A stretch of DNA of 64,000 nucleotides. It comes from Shimia sp040370365 (lineage in GTDB: Bacteria; Pseudomonadota; Alphaproteobacteria; Rhodobacterales; Rhodobacteraceae). How positions within the stretch are numbered: the stretch's first letter is position 1; the number at the start of each line of letters is the position of its first letter. The notes under the pieces were generated by a model. That model was given only the letters and a program-made list of their open reading frames with translations. It was not told the DNA's origin and did no database searches. The stretch lies in the NCBI RefSeq assembly GCF_040370365.1, contig NZ_BAABWQ010000001.1, positions 806,001 through 870,000 of the forward strand. The letters are read 5' to 3'. Made by a program: the position numbers and the translations under genes. Positions 45,487 through 53,794 of the stretch are shown one piece after another.

Positions 45487-45517
45487 AAAAAGGCCCGCCA
45501 GTTTGGCGGGCCTTTTT
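45487..45517. terminator. Bidirectional intrinsic terminator
   Basis: A 13-base-pair stem (AAAAAGGCCCGCC with GGCGGGCCTTTTT) around a 5-base loop, with T-runs for both strands, lies between the converging hydratase and molybdenum hydroxylase genes. Confidence 0.9.
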
Positions 45518-45522
45518 CAACG

Positions 45523-47763
45523 TCACACAAAATCGATGTGATGATAGAGCGGCAACTCGCGAATGCGTTGCCCGGTAGCCGCAAAAATCGCATTGGCCAA
45601 AGCTGGCGCGGCAGGAGGCACTGGTGGCTCGCCAATCCCGCGCACTTTGTCCGAATTCTCAAGTCCACGCACAAAGATTTCCGGACATTGATTCATCCGC
45701 ATGCCCTCCGCATCCCAATAGTTGGCCTGCTCCGCCATCCCATCAGAATAGGTGATCTCGCTGTTCATCGCATGCCCGAGTCCAAAGACCACGCCGCCTT
45801 GAACAAGGTTTTCAAAGTTGACTGGGTCGATAACCGTCCCCACATCGGCCGCAACCCAAACCTTGTCGATCTTGATACCATCATCCGTGTTGGTGACTTC
45901 GATCACCTCAGCAACAGGCACGCCAAAACTCTCGACAAACGCGATGCCGCGTCCCTTATTGGGGGCAAGTGGACTGCCCCAATTGGACATCTCCCCCACA
46001 GCTTCCAAAACCTTGCGACTTACGTCGTGCTCCATCAAACGAATACGTTCCGCAAGCGGATCAGCTCCCGCCTCGTGGATCAACTCATCCAGCAAACAGT
46101 CGAAGAAGAACCCACCAGCAGAAGCTCCAACCGAGCGCCAACTCGACACTGGTGCCAATTCTGGCACACGATAGGCCCGCATGCGGAAGTTTTCGAGGCC
46201 ATAGGGGTTGTTCCAAGCGCCTGCCGAAATCTGGGTATCAGGTCCAGGTATGTTCAGTCCGATCCTTCCCATCTGCGAAACGATCACAGATGGCATTGCA
46301 ACCTGAAGGTCTGCGGCGACGACTTTGCCGTCCTTTACCGCGCCCGCACCACGCGCCATGCCAATGTGACGCGTGTAGTCATGCGCAAAGTCTTCTTCAC
46401 GGCTGTAGGTCAACTTCACCGGCGTTCCCGGCATGGTGTTGGCCACTTCGGTTGCCAACTTGATGTGATCAAATTCCAACCGATGGCCAAAGCTGCCGCC
46501 CATGTAAAGATTGATGAAATCAACCTGCTCGGCCTCATGTCCAGTAATCGCAGCCACCTGCTGCTGCACCATCCGTGGGAATTGGTGGCCGGTCCAAACG
46601 GTGACTTTGTTGTCCTCAACCAGAACCGTCGCGTTCAATGGCTCCAACGGCGCGTGGGCCACGTAAGGCACGCGATATTCGGCCTCAAGCGCTTGACCAA
46701 CGGCCATGGCTGAGACCACATCTCCATCATTGCGCCACTCTTTGTCGAGCAGCTCATCGGTGAATGATGCCGCGACCGCATCCCAGTGCGCATCCTGCTC
46801 GGCAGGGTAAGGCGCGTCAGCCCAATCAAACTCGATGGCCTCTGCCGCCTTGAGCGCACGCCATGTGTTATCCGCGACAACCGCCACACCGCCCGTGACC
46901 TCAACAATTTTTTGAACACCGCGCATGTTTTTCGCAGCACTCGCGTCATAACTGTTCATGCCACCGCCCTTACGAGGGTTGCATACCACAGCCGCCTGAA
47001 CAGCACCGTCGATCTCAAGATCGACACCGTAACGCATCGTGCCTGTGGATTTCGACACCATATCAATACGTTGCATGGGCTTGCCGATCAAACGCCACTC
47101 AGACGGCGCGCGCAACGTGATCGCGGTCACGGGATCAAGTTTTGCTGCCTCGGCTGCAAGCTCTGTGTACTTTAGTTCTGTGCCATCTGGCAGCATAACC
47201 GCACCATTGGCTGTCTTAAGGTCGGCAACTGGCACGCCGCTTAGGTTGCTCGCAGCAAGTTTCAGAGTTTCCCGCGCAACAGCGCCCGCTTCGCGCAGCT
47301 TTACAAAACTGTCGGGCACTGCGCTTGATCCACCAGTGCCTTGTAGCCCCATAAGCTTGATCATGCCGCCCATCACGCTGCGCATCGTTTCCGCACCGAA
47401 GCTTGTGTCCGTGGACATGAATGGCACGCCATCATCGGCCATCGCTGTGTTCCAGTAGGCTTTGTCTGGCTTGCCAAAGCTTGTTTCGAACTGGCCGAAT
47501 TCAACATCCAACTCTTCTGCAATCAACGCCGCCTGTGCATGCATGATGCCCTGGCCCTTGTCGCCATGTGGGCCAATCAAAGTGATCTTTTCGTTGTCGA
47601 TCAGCACCCATGGGTTAAACGTCGCTGCGCCATCGGCGAGATCTTTTTCCAATGGGTTGTCATACGGCGTGCGCACTTTATAGACGCCAAACGCCACACC
47701 GCCAGCCACAGCAGCCGCGCCAACCAAAAACGTACGGCGTGCAATTTTTCCGACTTTACCCAT
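45523..47763 (-). CDS. Molybdopterin-binding subunit of a Tat-exported aldehyde/isoquinoline-type oxidoreductase
   Basis: The 746-residue protein begins with a Tat signal/anchor (IARRTFLVGAAAVAGG) and then the xanthine-dehydrogenase-type large subunit fold, including PHGDKGQGIMHA and GGSFGHRLEFD. It resembles the IorB/membrane aldehyde dehydrogenase group. It hydroxylates an aldehyde or N-heterocycle, passing electrons to the 2Fe-2S partner encoded 3 bases upstream. No cytochrome partner gene is near. The substrate is unknown. Confidence 0.87.
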   Translation of the reverse strand: MGKVGKIARRTFLVGAAAVAGGVAFGVYKVRTPYDNPLEKDLADGAATFNPWVLIDNEKITLIGPHGDKGQGIMHAQAALIAEELDVEFGQFETSFGKPDKAYWNTAMADDGVPFMSTDTSFGAETMRSVMGGMIKLMGLQGTGGSSAVPDSFVKLREAGAVARETLKLAASNLSGVPVADLKTANGAVMLPDGTELKYTELAAEAAKLDPVTAITLRAPSEWRLIGKPMQRIDMVSKSTGTMRYGVDLEIDGAVQAAVVCNPRKGGGMNSYDASAAKNMRGVQKIVEVTGGVAVVADNTWRALKAAEAIEFDWADAPYPAEQDAHWDAVAASFTDELLDKEWRNDGDVVSAMAVGQALEAEYRVPYVAHAPLEPLNATVLVEDNKVTVWTGHQFPRMVQQQVAAITGHEAEQVDFINLYMGGSFGHRLEFDHIKLATEVANTMPGTPVKLTYSREEDFAHDYTRHIGMARGAGAVKDGKVVAADLQVAMPSVIVSQMGRIGLNIPGPDTQISAGAWNNPYGLENFRMRAYRVPELAPVSSWRSVGASAGGFFFDCLLDELIHEAGADPLAERIRLMEHDVSRKVLEAVGEMSNWGSPLAPNKGRGIAFVESFGVPVAEVIEVTNTDDGIKIDKVWVAADVGTVIDPVNFENLVQGGVVFGLGHAMNSEITYSDGMAEQANYWDAEGMRMNQCPEIFVRGLENSDKVRGIGEPPVPPAAPALANAIFAATGQRIRELPLYHHIDFV

Positions 47764-47766
47764 ACC

Positions 47767-48225
47767 CTACGCCCCCTGCAGCTTTGCGGCGGCAGTCTTA
47801 ACTGCCGCGCGAATACGAGGATACGTGCCACAGCGACACAAGTTGCCCGCCATCGCTTCATCGATGTCAGCGTCGCTCGGGTTTGAAATCTCAGACAACA
47901 AAGACGCAGCCTGCATGATCTGACCAGATTGGCAATATCCGCACTGCGCCACTTGCTGCTCAACCCAAGCCTCCTGCACCGCATGCAAAGCATCAGGTTG
48001 CCCCAAACCTTCGATGGTCGTCACAGGCCCCTCCACATCAGACATCGTTGTCTGGCAGGAGCGCACAGCGACACCGTCGATGTGCACCGTGCAGGCTCCG
48101 CATGCAGCAACGCCACATCCGTATTTCACCCCTTTGATACCAAGCTCGTCTCTCAGCACCCACAACAATGGCATGTCGTCTTCGACATCCACAGTATAAG
48201 GTTTTCCATCCACGATCAGTTGCAT
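47767..48225 (-). CDS. 2Fe-2S subunit of the molybdenum hydroxylase
   Basis: The 152-residue protein carries two 2Fe-2S sites: CGVAACGACTVHIDG and CGYCQSGQI followed by LCRCGTYPRI. It starts at MQLIVDGK with GGGAGG upstream; an ATG 18 bases earlier is less likely. It partners with the large subunit as in IorA. Confidence 0.9.
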   Translation of the reverse strand: MQLIVDGKPYTVDVEDDMPLLWVLRDELGIKGVKYGCGVAACGACTVHIDGVAVRSCQTTMSDVEGPVTTIEGLGQPDALHAVQEAWVEQQVAQCGYCQSGQIMQAASLLSEISNPSDADIDEAMAGNLCRCGTYPRIRAAVKTAAAKLQGA

Positions 48226-48552
48226 AAGCGGCCTCCCGTTCATTTTGGCGCGTTTTACCTTCTCTCATATAGGATAGCCCTTCGCTCCGTAATTCCACTC
48301 GCAGATCGTGCCAAACTACACTCTCATTGGCACGGTTTCACGAGGACGTACGAATCACGCCGAAAACTTCTGCCGCACCGCAGAAACTCCAACTTGAATG
48401 TTAGCGATACCGTGAGCGGAACCGATAGCGGCACCACTCAGGTTTAACGCTAACATATTAAATTTTCACAGGTTTTTACCTTTCGAAAAGACTTTTGCGG
48501 CTCTATAGCAAAAGGCAACTTCTCAACGTTCAGAGCAGCACAGGAGCTCCGC
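48226..48552. other. Intergenic region upstream of gap
   Basis: This 327-base gap has no gene. Its right half holds the paired LacI-type half-sites listed separately, and the 5' leader of gap with AGGAG. Confidence 0.7.
48399..48455. promoter_or_regulatory. Paired LacI-type operators before gap
   Basis: TGTTAGCGATACCG (48399-48412) and GTTTAACGCTAACA (48442-48455) each match TGTTANCGNTAACA at 12 of 14 places. The CG centres are 43 bases apart, near four helical turns, so a dimer or tetramer could bind the same face. The LacI-family regulator CceR uses such a motif to control central carbon genes in Rhodobacter; this link is inferred. Confidence 0.55.
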
Positions 48553-49551
48553 ATGACTGTTACCGTCGGCATCAATGGATTTGGTCGCATCGGCCGCTGC
48601 ACGCTTATGCACATTGCTGAAGAAGCTCGCGAGGATGTGCGGGTTGTAAAGGTCAATGCTACCGGCCCTTTAGACACCGCCGCGCACCTGATCCGTTATG
48701 ACAGTGTTCATGGCCGTTTCCGCAACGAAGTGATTGCTGGCAATGGCACCATGGACGTGGGCCAAGGCCCAATGCGGATGTACTCGACCTATGACATGGA
48801 CGAACTCGATTGGGACGGCGTGGACATTGTTCTGGAATGTACCGGCCAATTCAACGATGGCACAAAGGCCGCCAAACACCTGGAGCGCGGCGCAAAGAAA
48901 GTGCTGATTTCTGCACCAGCAAAGAACGTCCAGAAAACAATCGTGTTTGGCGTGAACGATCATCAGCTTGAAGCCAATGACAACATGATTTCCAATGGCT
49001 CTTGTACAACCAATTGCCTTGCGCCTGTGGCCAAAATTCTCAACAACGCTTTTGGCATCGAAAGCGGAATCATGACCACGATCCACGCCTACACCGGGGA
49101 TCAGCCAACCTTGGACCGCCGTCATAGTGACTTGTACCGTGCAAGATCTGCCGCCATGTCAATGATCCCAACCTCCACAGGAGCCGCCAAAGCCTTGGGT
49201 GAAGTGCTGCCGGAGTTGAAGGGAAAATTGGACGGCTCTGCCATCCGCGTACCGACACCAAACGTTTCCGCTGTTGATCTAACGTTTACCGCATCCAAAG
49301 ACGTAACCGCAGCCGATGTGAACGCAGTTATGGCCGAAGCAGCCGCCGGTGAGATGAAAGGTGTTCTGGGGTACTGCGAAGCACCTTTGGTGTCTGTGGA
49401 CTTCAACCACACCTGCGAAAGCGCGACCTTTGCGGCTGATCAGACAAAAGTACTGGGCGGACGCCTTGTACGTGTGCTTGCATGGTATGACAACGAATGG
49501 GGGTTCTCTGCGCGCATGGCAGATGTGGCCGCCAAGATGGGCCGCATCTAA
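48553..49551 (+). CDS. gap: Glyceraldehyde-3-phosphate dehydrogenase
   Basis: The 332-residue enzyme has the NAD-binding GINGFGRIGR at residues 7-16 and the catalytic Cys in SNGSCTTNCLAP. It interconverts glyceraldehyde 3-phosphate and 1,3-bisphosphoglycerate. AGGAG precedes the start. Two LacI-type half-sites lie upstream. Confidence 0.95.
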   Translation: MTVTVGINGFGRIGRCTLMHIAEEAREDVRVVKVNATGPLDTAAHLIRYDSVHGRFRNEVIAGNGTMDVGQGPMRMYSTYDMDELDWDGVDIVLECTGQFNDGTKAAKHLERGAKKVLISAPAKNVQKTIVFGVNDHQLEANDNMISNGSCTTNCLAPVAKILNNAFGIESGIMTTIHAYTGDQPTLDRRHSDLYRARSAAMSMIPTSTGAAKALGEVLPELKGKLDGSAIRVPTPNVSAVDLTFTASKDVTAADVNAVMAEAAAGEMKGVLGYCEAPLVSVDFNHTCESATFAADQTKVLGGRLVRVLAWYDNEWGFSARMADVAAKMGRI

Positions 49552-49641
49552 GCGACATCTGAGACACGATCTTGCGCCTCTTGACCGGGTCGGGCATATC
49601 TGAATCCGACCACTATTCTATATCAGGGGGCGCAACGCGCT

Positions 49642-49785
49642 ATGACCAATCCAATTGCCGTATTTTTGGTTTTGCTCATCCTGACCGGCTTGGGTTTGGA
49701 TATGGTGTTTAACGACAGCGCGACCTCTTTGCTGATCACCAAGAAATTTTTCGACCTGATTGAGTGGACGGCCTTCTGGCGCTGA
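49642..49785 (+). CDS. Small membrane protein (47 residues)
   Basis: ATG at 49642 to TGA gives a 47-residue protein (MTNPIAVFLVLLILTGLGLD onward). It has one strong hydrophobic helix, then TKKFFDLIEWTAFWR. A Gly-rich GGGGG lies about 11 bases before the ATG. The helix and the aromatic end look selected. It sits 90 bases after gap and may share its transcript. Its function is unknown. Confidence 0.6.
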   Translation: MTNPIAVFLVLLILTGLGLDMVFNDSATSLLITKKFFDLIEWTAFWR

Positions 49786-49878
49786 CTTGCTGGCTCGGTT
49801 TTGCAAAGATCAAAAGAGCGCGGCCCAAACACATCTGAAACCTATCCAACGCGGGCCATTCTCAGGCTCCAAAGGTCT

Positions 49879-50709
49879 CTAACTTTTGAGCCGATATCCC
49901 GTTTTTAGCATCTGCCAAGCCAAGCCGCATAACGCCAGTGTCACGCCAGTTACCACTGCCAGCCCAAGTATAGGGCTGCCATCCGACACACCAATCATCC
50001 CATAACGCGCGCCATCGATCAGATAGAAAATCGGGTTCACTCGTGTGAAGGTTTGCAACACCTCCGGTAAAGCACTGACAGAATAAAATGTGCCAGACAG
50101 AAACGCCAAAGGCGTGACAATAAAATTTGTGATTGCGGCCATCTGATCGAACTTGTTGGCAAAAATACCTGCAACAATGCCAACCGCTCCCATCATGGCG
50201 CCACCAAGCAACACAAAAGTTAGCGCCCAAATTGGATGGGCCACGCCCTGCCCCAACACAATCCACAATGCGAGTGAAATCGCCACTGCAACACACAGGC
50301 CGCGCGCCACGGCACCAGCCAGATATCCCAACACCAACTCAAGCGGAGCAAGCGGGGGCATCAACGTATCCACGATGTTGCCCTGAACTTTAGAAATGAC
50401 AATTGAGGAGGACGTATTGGCGAACGCGTTTTGGATCACCGTCATCGTCATAATACCCGGAATGAGGAAGGTCAGAAACGGCACCCCCATGACATCCCCG
50501 CGGCTGGGTCCAATGGCGATTGAAAAAATGAGTAGGAACAAGCCTGCCGTGACCAATGGTGCCAGAAGGGTTTGCGTCCAGACGGCTACAAACCGCAAAA
50601 TCTCACGCTTGGCCAACGTGCCAAGGCCGAGCCAGTTCACCCGTCCAAAGCGACGGACACCCATTTGAAGGTGCGTTTCTTGGTCCGACGCCGGATTTTG
50701 CATGCCCAT
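49879..50709 (-). CDS. ABC-2 type transporter permease
   Basis: The protein has about six hydrophobic helices and the ABC-2 permease layout (NWLGLGTLAKREILRFVAVW, then PFLTFLIPGIMTMTVIQNAF). It should export a lipid, polysaccharide or drug with an ATPase encoded elsewhere, since none is adjacent. The start is uncertain: ATGs at 50709 and 50703 both have Gly-rich sites; 50739 is longer without one. Confidence 0.82.
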   Translation of the reverse strand: MGMQNPASDQETHLQMGVRRFGRVNWLGLGTLAKREILRFVAVWTQTLLAPLVTAGLFLLIFSIAIGPSRGDVMGVPFLTFLIPGIMTMTVIQNAFANTSSSIVISKVQGNIVDTLMPPLAPLELVLGYLAGAVARGLCVAVAISLALWIVLGQGVAHPIWALTFVLLGGAMMGAVGIVAGIFANKFDQMAAITNFIVTPLAFLSGTFYSVSALPEVLQTFTRVNPIFYLIDGARYGMIGVSDGSPILGLAVVTGVTLALCGLAWQMLKTGYRLKS

Positions 50710-50861
50710 TTCCCCGTATTCCTGTGACCGCAGCGCCATGGCTGGCCAAAGCAGTGATTCTTCGCCTTGTAACTCGGGCTGTGGTGATTAGAATAGACCC
50801 CTGATCAAGAAATGCAGAGGCGGCCTGACAAAGGGCCGCTTTTTAGCTGAGGAAGTGACGG

Positions 50862-51455
50862 ATGTCCTGGACCGACGAGCGCGTAGAGCTGTTGAAAAAA
50901 ATGTGGGGCGAGGGCCAATCGGCCAGCCAGATCGCCAAAGAGCTGGGCGGGGTAACCCGCAACGCGGTGATTGGCAAAGTGCACCGTCTGGGCCTGTCCA
51001 ACCGCGCCACTGGTGGGGCGAAAGCTGACGCAAAACCCAAAGCCGAGGCCAAGAAAGCCGTGCCCAAGGCCAAGGCCGCGCCCAAAGCAACCGCCAAAGC
51101 TGCGCCAAAGGCGGAGCCAAAACCAGAGCCCAAAACCGAGCCTGCCGTGGCCGCAAAACCCGCCACTTCGCTGCGTAAGGCTATTATTCCGGCTGGCCAA
51201 CCCCTGCCACCACAGCCTTCCGCCAATGAAATCAGCCCGGAGGCGCTTGCCAAAGTCAATGAGGTGGAAAAATCCGCTAAAAAATTGACCTTGATGGAGC
51301 TGACAGAGCGCACATGTAAATGGCCCGTAGGCGATCCTGCGACTTCAGAATTCTGGTTCTGCGGTTTGCCTGTACAGGCTGGCAAACCGTATTGCGAAGC
51401 CCATGTTGGTGTGGCTTTCCAACCTATGAGCGCGCGCCGCGATCGCAAACGGTAA
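50862..51455 (+). CDS. gcrA: GcrA cell-cycle regulator
   Basis: The 197-residue protein starts with the GcrA DNA-binding helix-turn-helix (SWTDERVELLKKMWGEGQSA). A Lys/Ala/Pro-rich linker of about 60 residues follows, then a conserved C-terminal domain (ERTCKWPVG...FWFCG...YCEAH) that binds sigma-70. GcrA acts at CcrM-methylated GANTC promoters. GAGGA precedes the ATG. Confidence 0.93.
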   Translation: MSWTDERVELLKKMWGEGQSASQIAKELGGVTRNAVIGKVHRLGLSNRATGGAKADAKPKAEAKKAVPKAKAAPKATAKAAPKAEPKPEPKTEPAVAAKPATSLRKAIIPAGQPLPPQPSANEISPEALAKVNEVEKSAKKLTLMELTERTCKWPVGDPATSEFWFCGLPVQAGKPYCEAHVGVAFQPMSARRDRKR

Positions 51456-51478
51456 CGCCACATAAAAGACAGACATAT

Positions 51479-51507
51479 AAAAAGCCTCGCAGATCGCGAG
51501 GCTTTTT
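51479..51507. terminator. Bidirectional intrinsic terminator after gcrA
   Basis: AAAAAGCCTCGC pairs with GCGAGGCTTTTT over 12 bases around a 5-base loop. T-runs serve both gcrA and the converging TyrA-like gene. Confidence 0.9.
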
Positions 51508-51527
51508 GATTTTGCGGCACCACTAAC

Positions 51528-52355
51528 CTATCCCACCAATTTCACCTGAGGCGGCTGCGTGGGGTGCGTGTCGCTCTGTGTCTCAAATTGACGCCGCATT
51601 TCCTCAGCCTGCGCAAAAAAAGCTTCTCGCACTTCTGCCGCGTAGGGGTTTGCAACCTCGATAGCATGTAAGACAGTTGGCGGATCATCCTGAACCATGC
51701 AAACAGCCTCGCGCAGAAGATCAAAGCTCGCTGTGGTCAAACGCTCTGGCAATGGCCCCAAATCGCTCAACACCTTGCCAATCAGATGGGTGACGCCCTG
51801 CACCATCGCCAGCTCCCTATCGTGTGCATCAGCGGTGGTCACGATCACCTCCAGTCCGCGTGCTTTCAAGAACGCGGCCACACGACGCCAGCGGCTTCCG
51901 CGTACAGGGCACAACGCAATTTTGCGCCCCAACACACTCTCTTTCGCGCTTTGCGGGCCAAAAAGTGGATGGGTCCCCAACACCTCTACATGCTCCGGCA
52001 AATGGCGACGCATGTCCTGAATCGGCGCGACTTTCACCGAACCAACATCCACGACCAACGTACCGGGGCGCAAATGTGGTGCCAAAGCTCTGCATACATG
52101 CGCCATGCGCGCCACAGGCACCGCCAGAATGACAATGCTACATTGTGCCACTTCCGCCAGCCCCTGAAGTGGCACCCGCCGCCCATCAGGCATCAACGCA
52201 CGGCTGAAGGCAGGATCACAAATCGTCAGGTCGCAGTGTGCCGCAAGCTCTCGCACAATGAGGCGGCCAAAACCGCCAAACCCCACCAACCCCACATCTA
52301 GAGGTTGTTTGTTCATCATACCGCGCGCAGAATTTATGTTTGTGTTCAGTCCCAT
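51528..52355 (-). CDS. Prephenate dehydrogenase (TyrA)-like enzyme
   Basis: The roughly 275-residue NAD-binding protein has VGLVGFGGFGRLI near the N-terminus, THPLFGPQSAKES and HDRELAMVQGVTHLIGK. These match the prephenate/arogenate dehydrogenase fold. It would make 4-hydroxyphenylpyruvate or arogenate-derived tyrosine. No other aromatic gene is adjacent. Start choice is uncertain: ATG at 52355 is used; MMNKQPLDV (52319) is an alternative. Confidence 0.78.
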   Translation of the reverse strand: MGLNTNINSARGMMNKQPLDVGLVGFGGFGRLIVRELAAHCDLTICDPAFSRALMPDGRRVPLQGLAEVAQCSIVILAVPVARMAHVCRALAPHLRPGTLVVDVGSVKVAPIQDMRRHLPEHVEVLGTHPLFGPQSAKESVLGRKIALCPVRGSRWRRVAAFLKARGLEVIVTTADAHDRELAMVQGVTHLIGKVLSDLGPLPERLTTASFDLLREAVCMVQDDPPTVLHAIEVANPYAAEVREAFFAQAEEMRRQFETQSDTHPTQPPQVKLVG

Positions 52356-52570
52356 GGTCAGGCCCCGTATTTGGGCCACGTCCTTCAGGGATGGATATGA
52401 ATGGAAGTCTGTTCTTTGGCTTCATCCCCGTCAAACGCGGCAGATGAAGATGCAAAAGACCCCGCCACTATGTGGACAGAGGATAATACATGCCAAAAAA
52501 GATGCTTATGTTGTTCATGCCGATTTGGTCGCATGACCAACGGTCCGCTGTCAACCCGCAGACAAGCCCC

Positions 52571-53794
52571 TCACGAAATCTGATGCGGAAGCGGCTCGGT
52601 CAGATCCAGCCAACGTACATAAAGCGCACAGGCCAATGACAACACAACAATCCCCAACATCATCAGCAAACTCACGACAACCCCGGTCTCCGCAACCAAA
52701 ACAGCGCCGGTGACACTTGTCATAACCGCCCCCACCGCGACGCTCATCGCCCCTGACAAGCCCGAGGCGCTGCCCGCCAGCTTGGGTCGCACCGACATGG
52801 CACCACTGTTGGTGGAGGGCAATGTGATCCCATTGCCAAGACCAACAAAAATGACGCTAGCAACATAGGCAAACGGATGCACAACACCTGCCAGCGCAAC
52901 CAGCAGCCCCACACTGAGCCCGAAAAGTGCCACAACTCGCCCGCCAATGATCAGTTTCCAAAGCGGAACACGTGTTGCAAGCCTTCCTGATAAAAACGAC
53001 CCAAACGAGAAGCCAAGCGCGATCGCGCCAACCGTTACCCCAACCGTGGTGGGTTGCAGATCAAAGACTTCCGCCCCAATCAAAACCGCTGCCGTGATGT
53101 AAATGTAGAACGCCCCCACAGAGAAACTGCTGCATAATGCATATCCCCAAAAGCGGCGCGACTTTAGCAACTCAGGATAGGAGGCAAACTGTTCCTTCAT
53201 CGTGGCGGCTCGGTTTAAGTTGGTCTCGCCTAAGTCACGCCAACACCAAACAAAAAGCCCAACACCAACAACAGCATAGACTAGAAAGTTAGAGCGCCAG
53301 CCAAAGCTCTCATGCAAAAACCCTCCAAGTGTCGGTCCTGTCATCGGTGCAATGGCCATCACCATGGAGATGTAACCCAACTTGCTGGCCGCTTCTTGTG
53401 GCCCATGCATATCCCGCACCACGGCACGGCTTAGCGCAATCCCCACCACGCCTGCGGCCTGTAGCATGCGCCAGAACAGAAATCCCTCGATGCTTAAGGC
53501 CAGAAGGCATCCAAACGAACCAAGTGCAAACACCGCCAATCCCAACAGCATGACCGGCCGCCGACCAAAGCGATCTGACAAGGGCCCAATGATGATCTGC
53601 AACACCACGGTAACCGCTAGGAATCCGCCCATGGACAAGTTGGCAACCGCGTAGTTGACGCCATATTCTTCGGCGATCGCAGCAAGCGACGGCAGAAACA
53701 TATTCAGAGACAAAACTGACATCGCTGTCAGCAATACCAACGTGTTCAGATGCGGCGCACTTCGCGCGGAAGGTGCGCCAGACAACACGCTCAA
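52571..53794 (-). CDS. Bcr/CflA-type drug-efflux MFS transporter
   Basis: The 407-residue protein has about twelve helices and the MFS motif GPLSDRFGRRPVML between helices 2 and 3, as in Bcr/CflA exporters. Its start overlaps the AsmA stop by 4 bases. Substrate unknown. Confidence 0.9.
   Translation of the reverse strand: MSVLSGAPSARSAPHLNTLVLLTAMSVLSLNMFLPSLAAIAEEYGVNYAVANLSMGGFLAVTVVLQIIIGPLSDRFGRRPVMLLGLAVFALGSFGCLLALSIEGFLFWRMLQAAGVVGIALSRAVVRDMHGPQEAASKLGYISMVMAIAPMTGPTLGGFLHESFGWRSNFLVYAVVGVGLFVWCWRDLGETNLNRAATMKEQFASYPELLKSRRFWGYALCSSFSVGAFYIYITAAVLIGAEVFDLQPTTVGVTVGAIALGFSFGSFLSGRLATRVPLWKLIIGGRVVALFGLSVGLLVALAGVVHPFAYVASVIFVGLGNGITLPSTNSGAMSVRPKLAGSASGLSGAMSVAVGAVMTSVTGAVLVAETGVVVSLLMMLGIVVLSLACALYVRWLDLTEPLPHQIS

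Noticed and set aside
45538..46713. 391-residue plus-strand frame opposite the molybdenum hydroxylase
   Set aside because: No domain, no ribosome site; the minus strand has a full enzyme there.
48442..48462. TTAA...TTAA near gap as a CtrA box
   Set aside because: The spacer is not seven bases; it is better explained by the LacI-type site.
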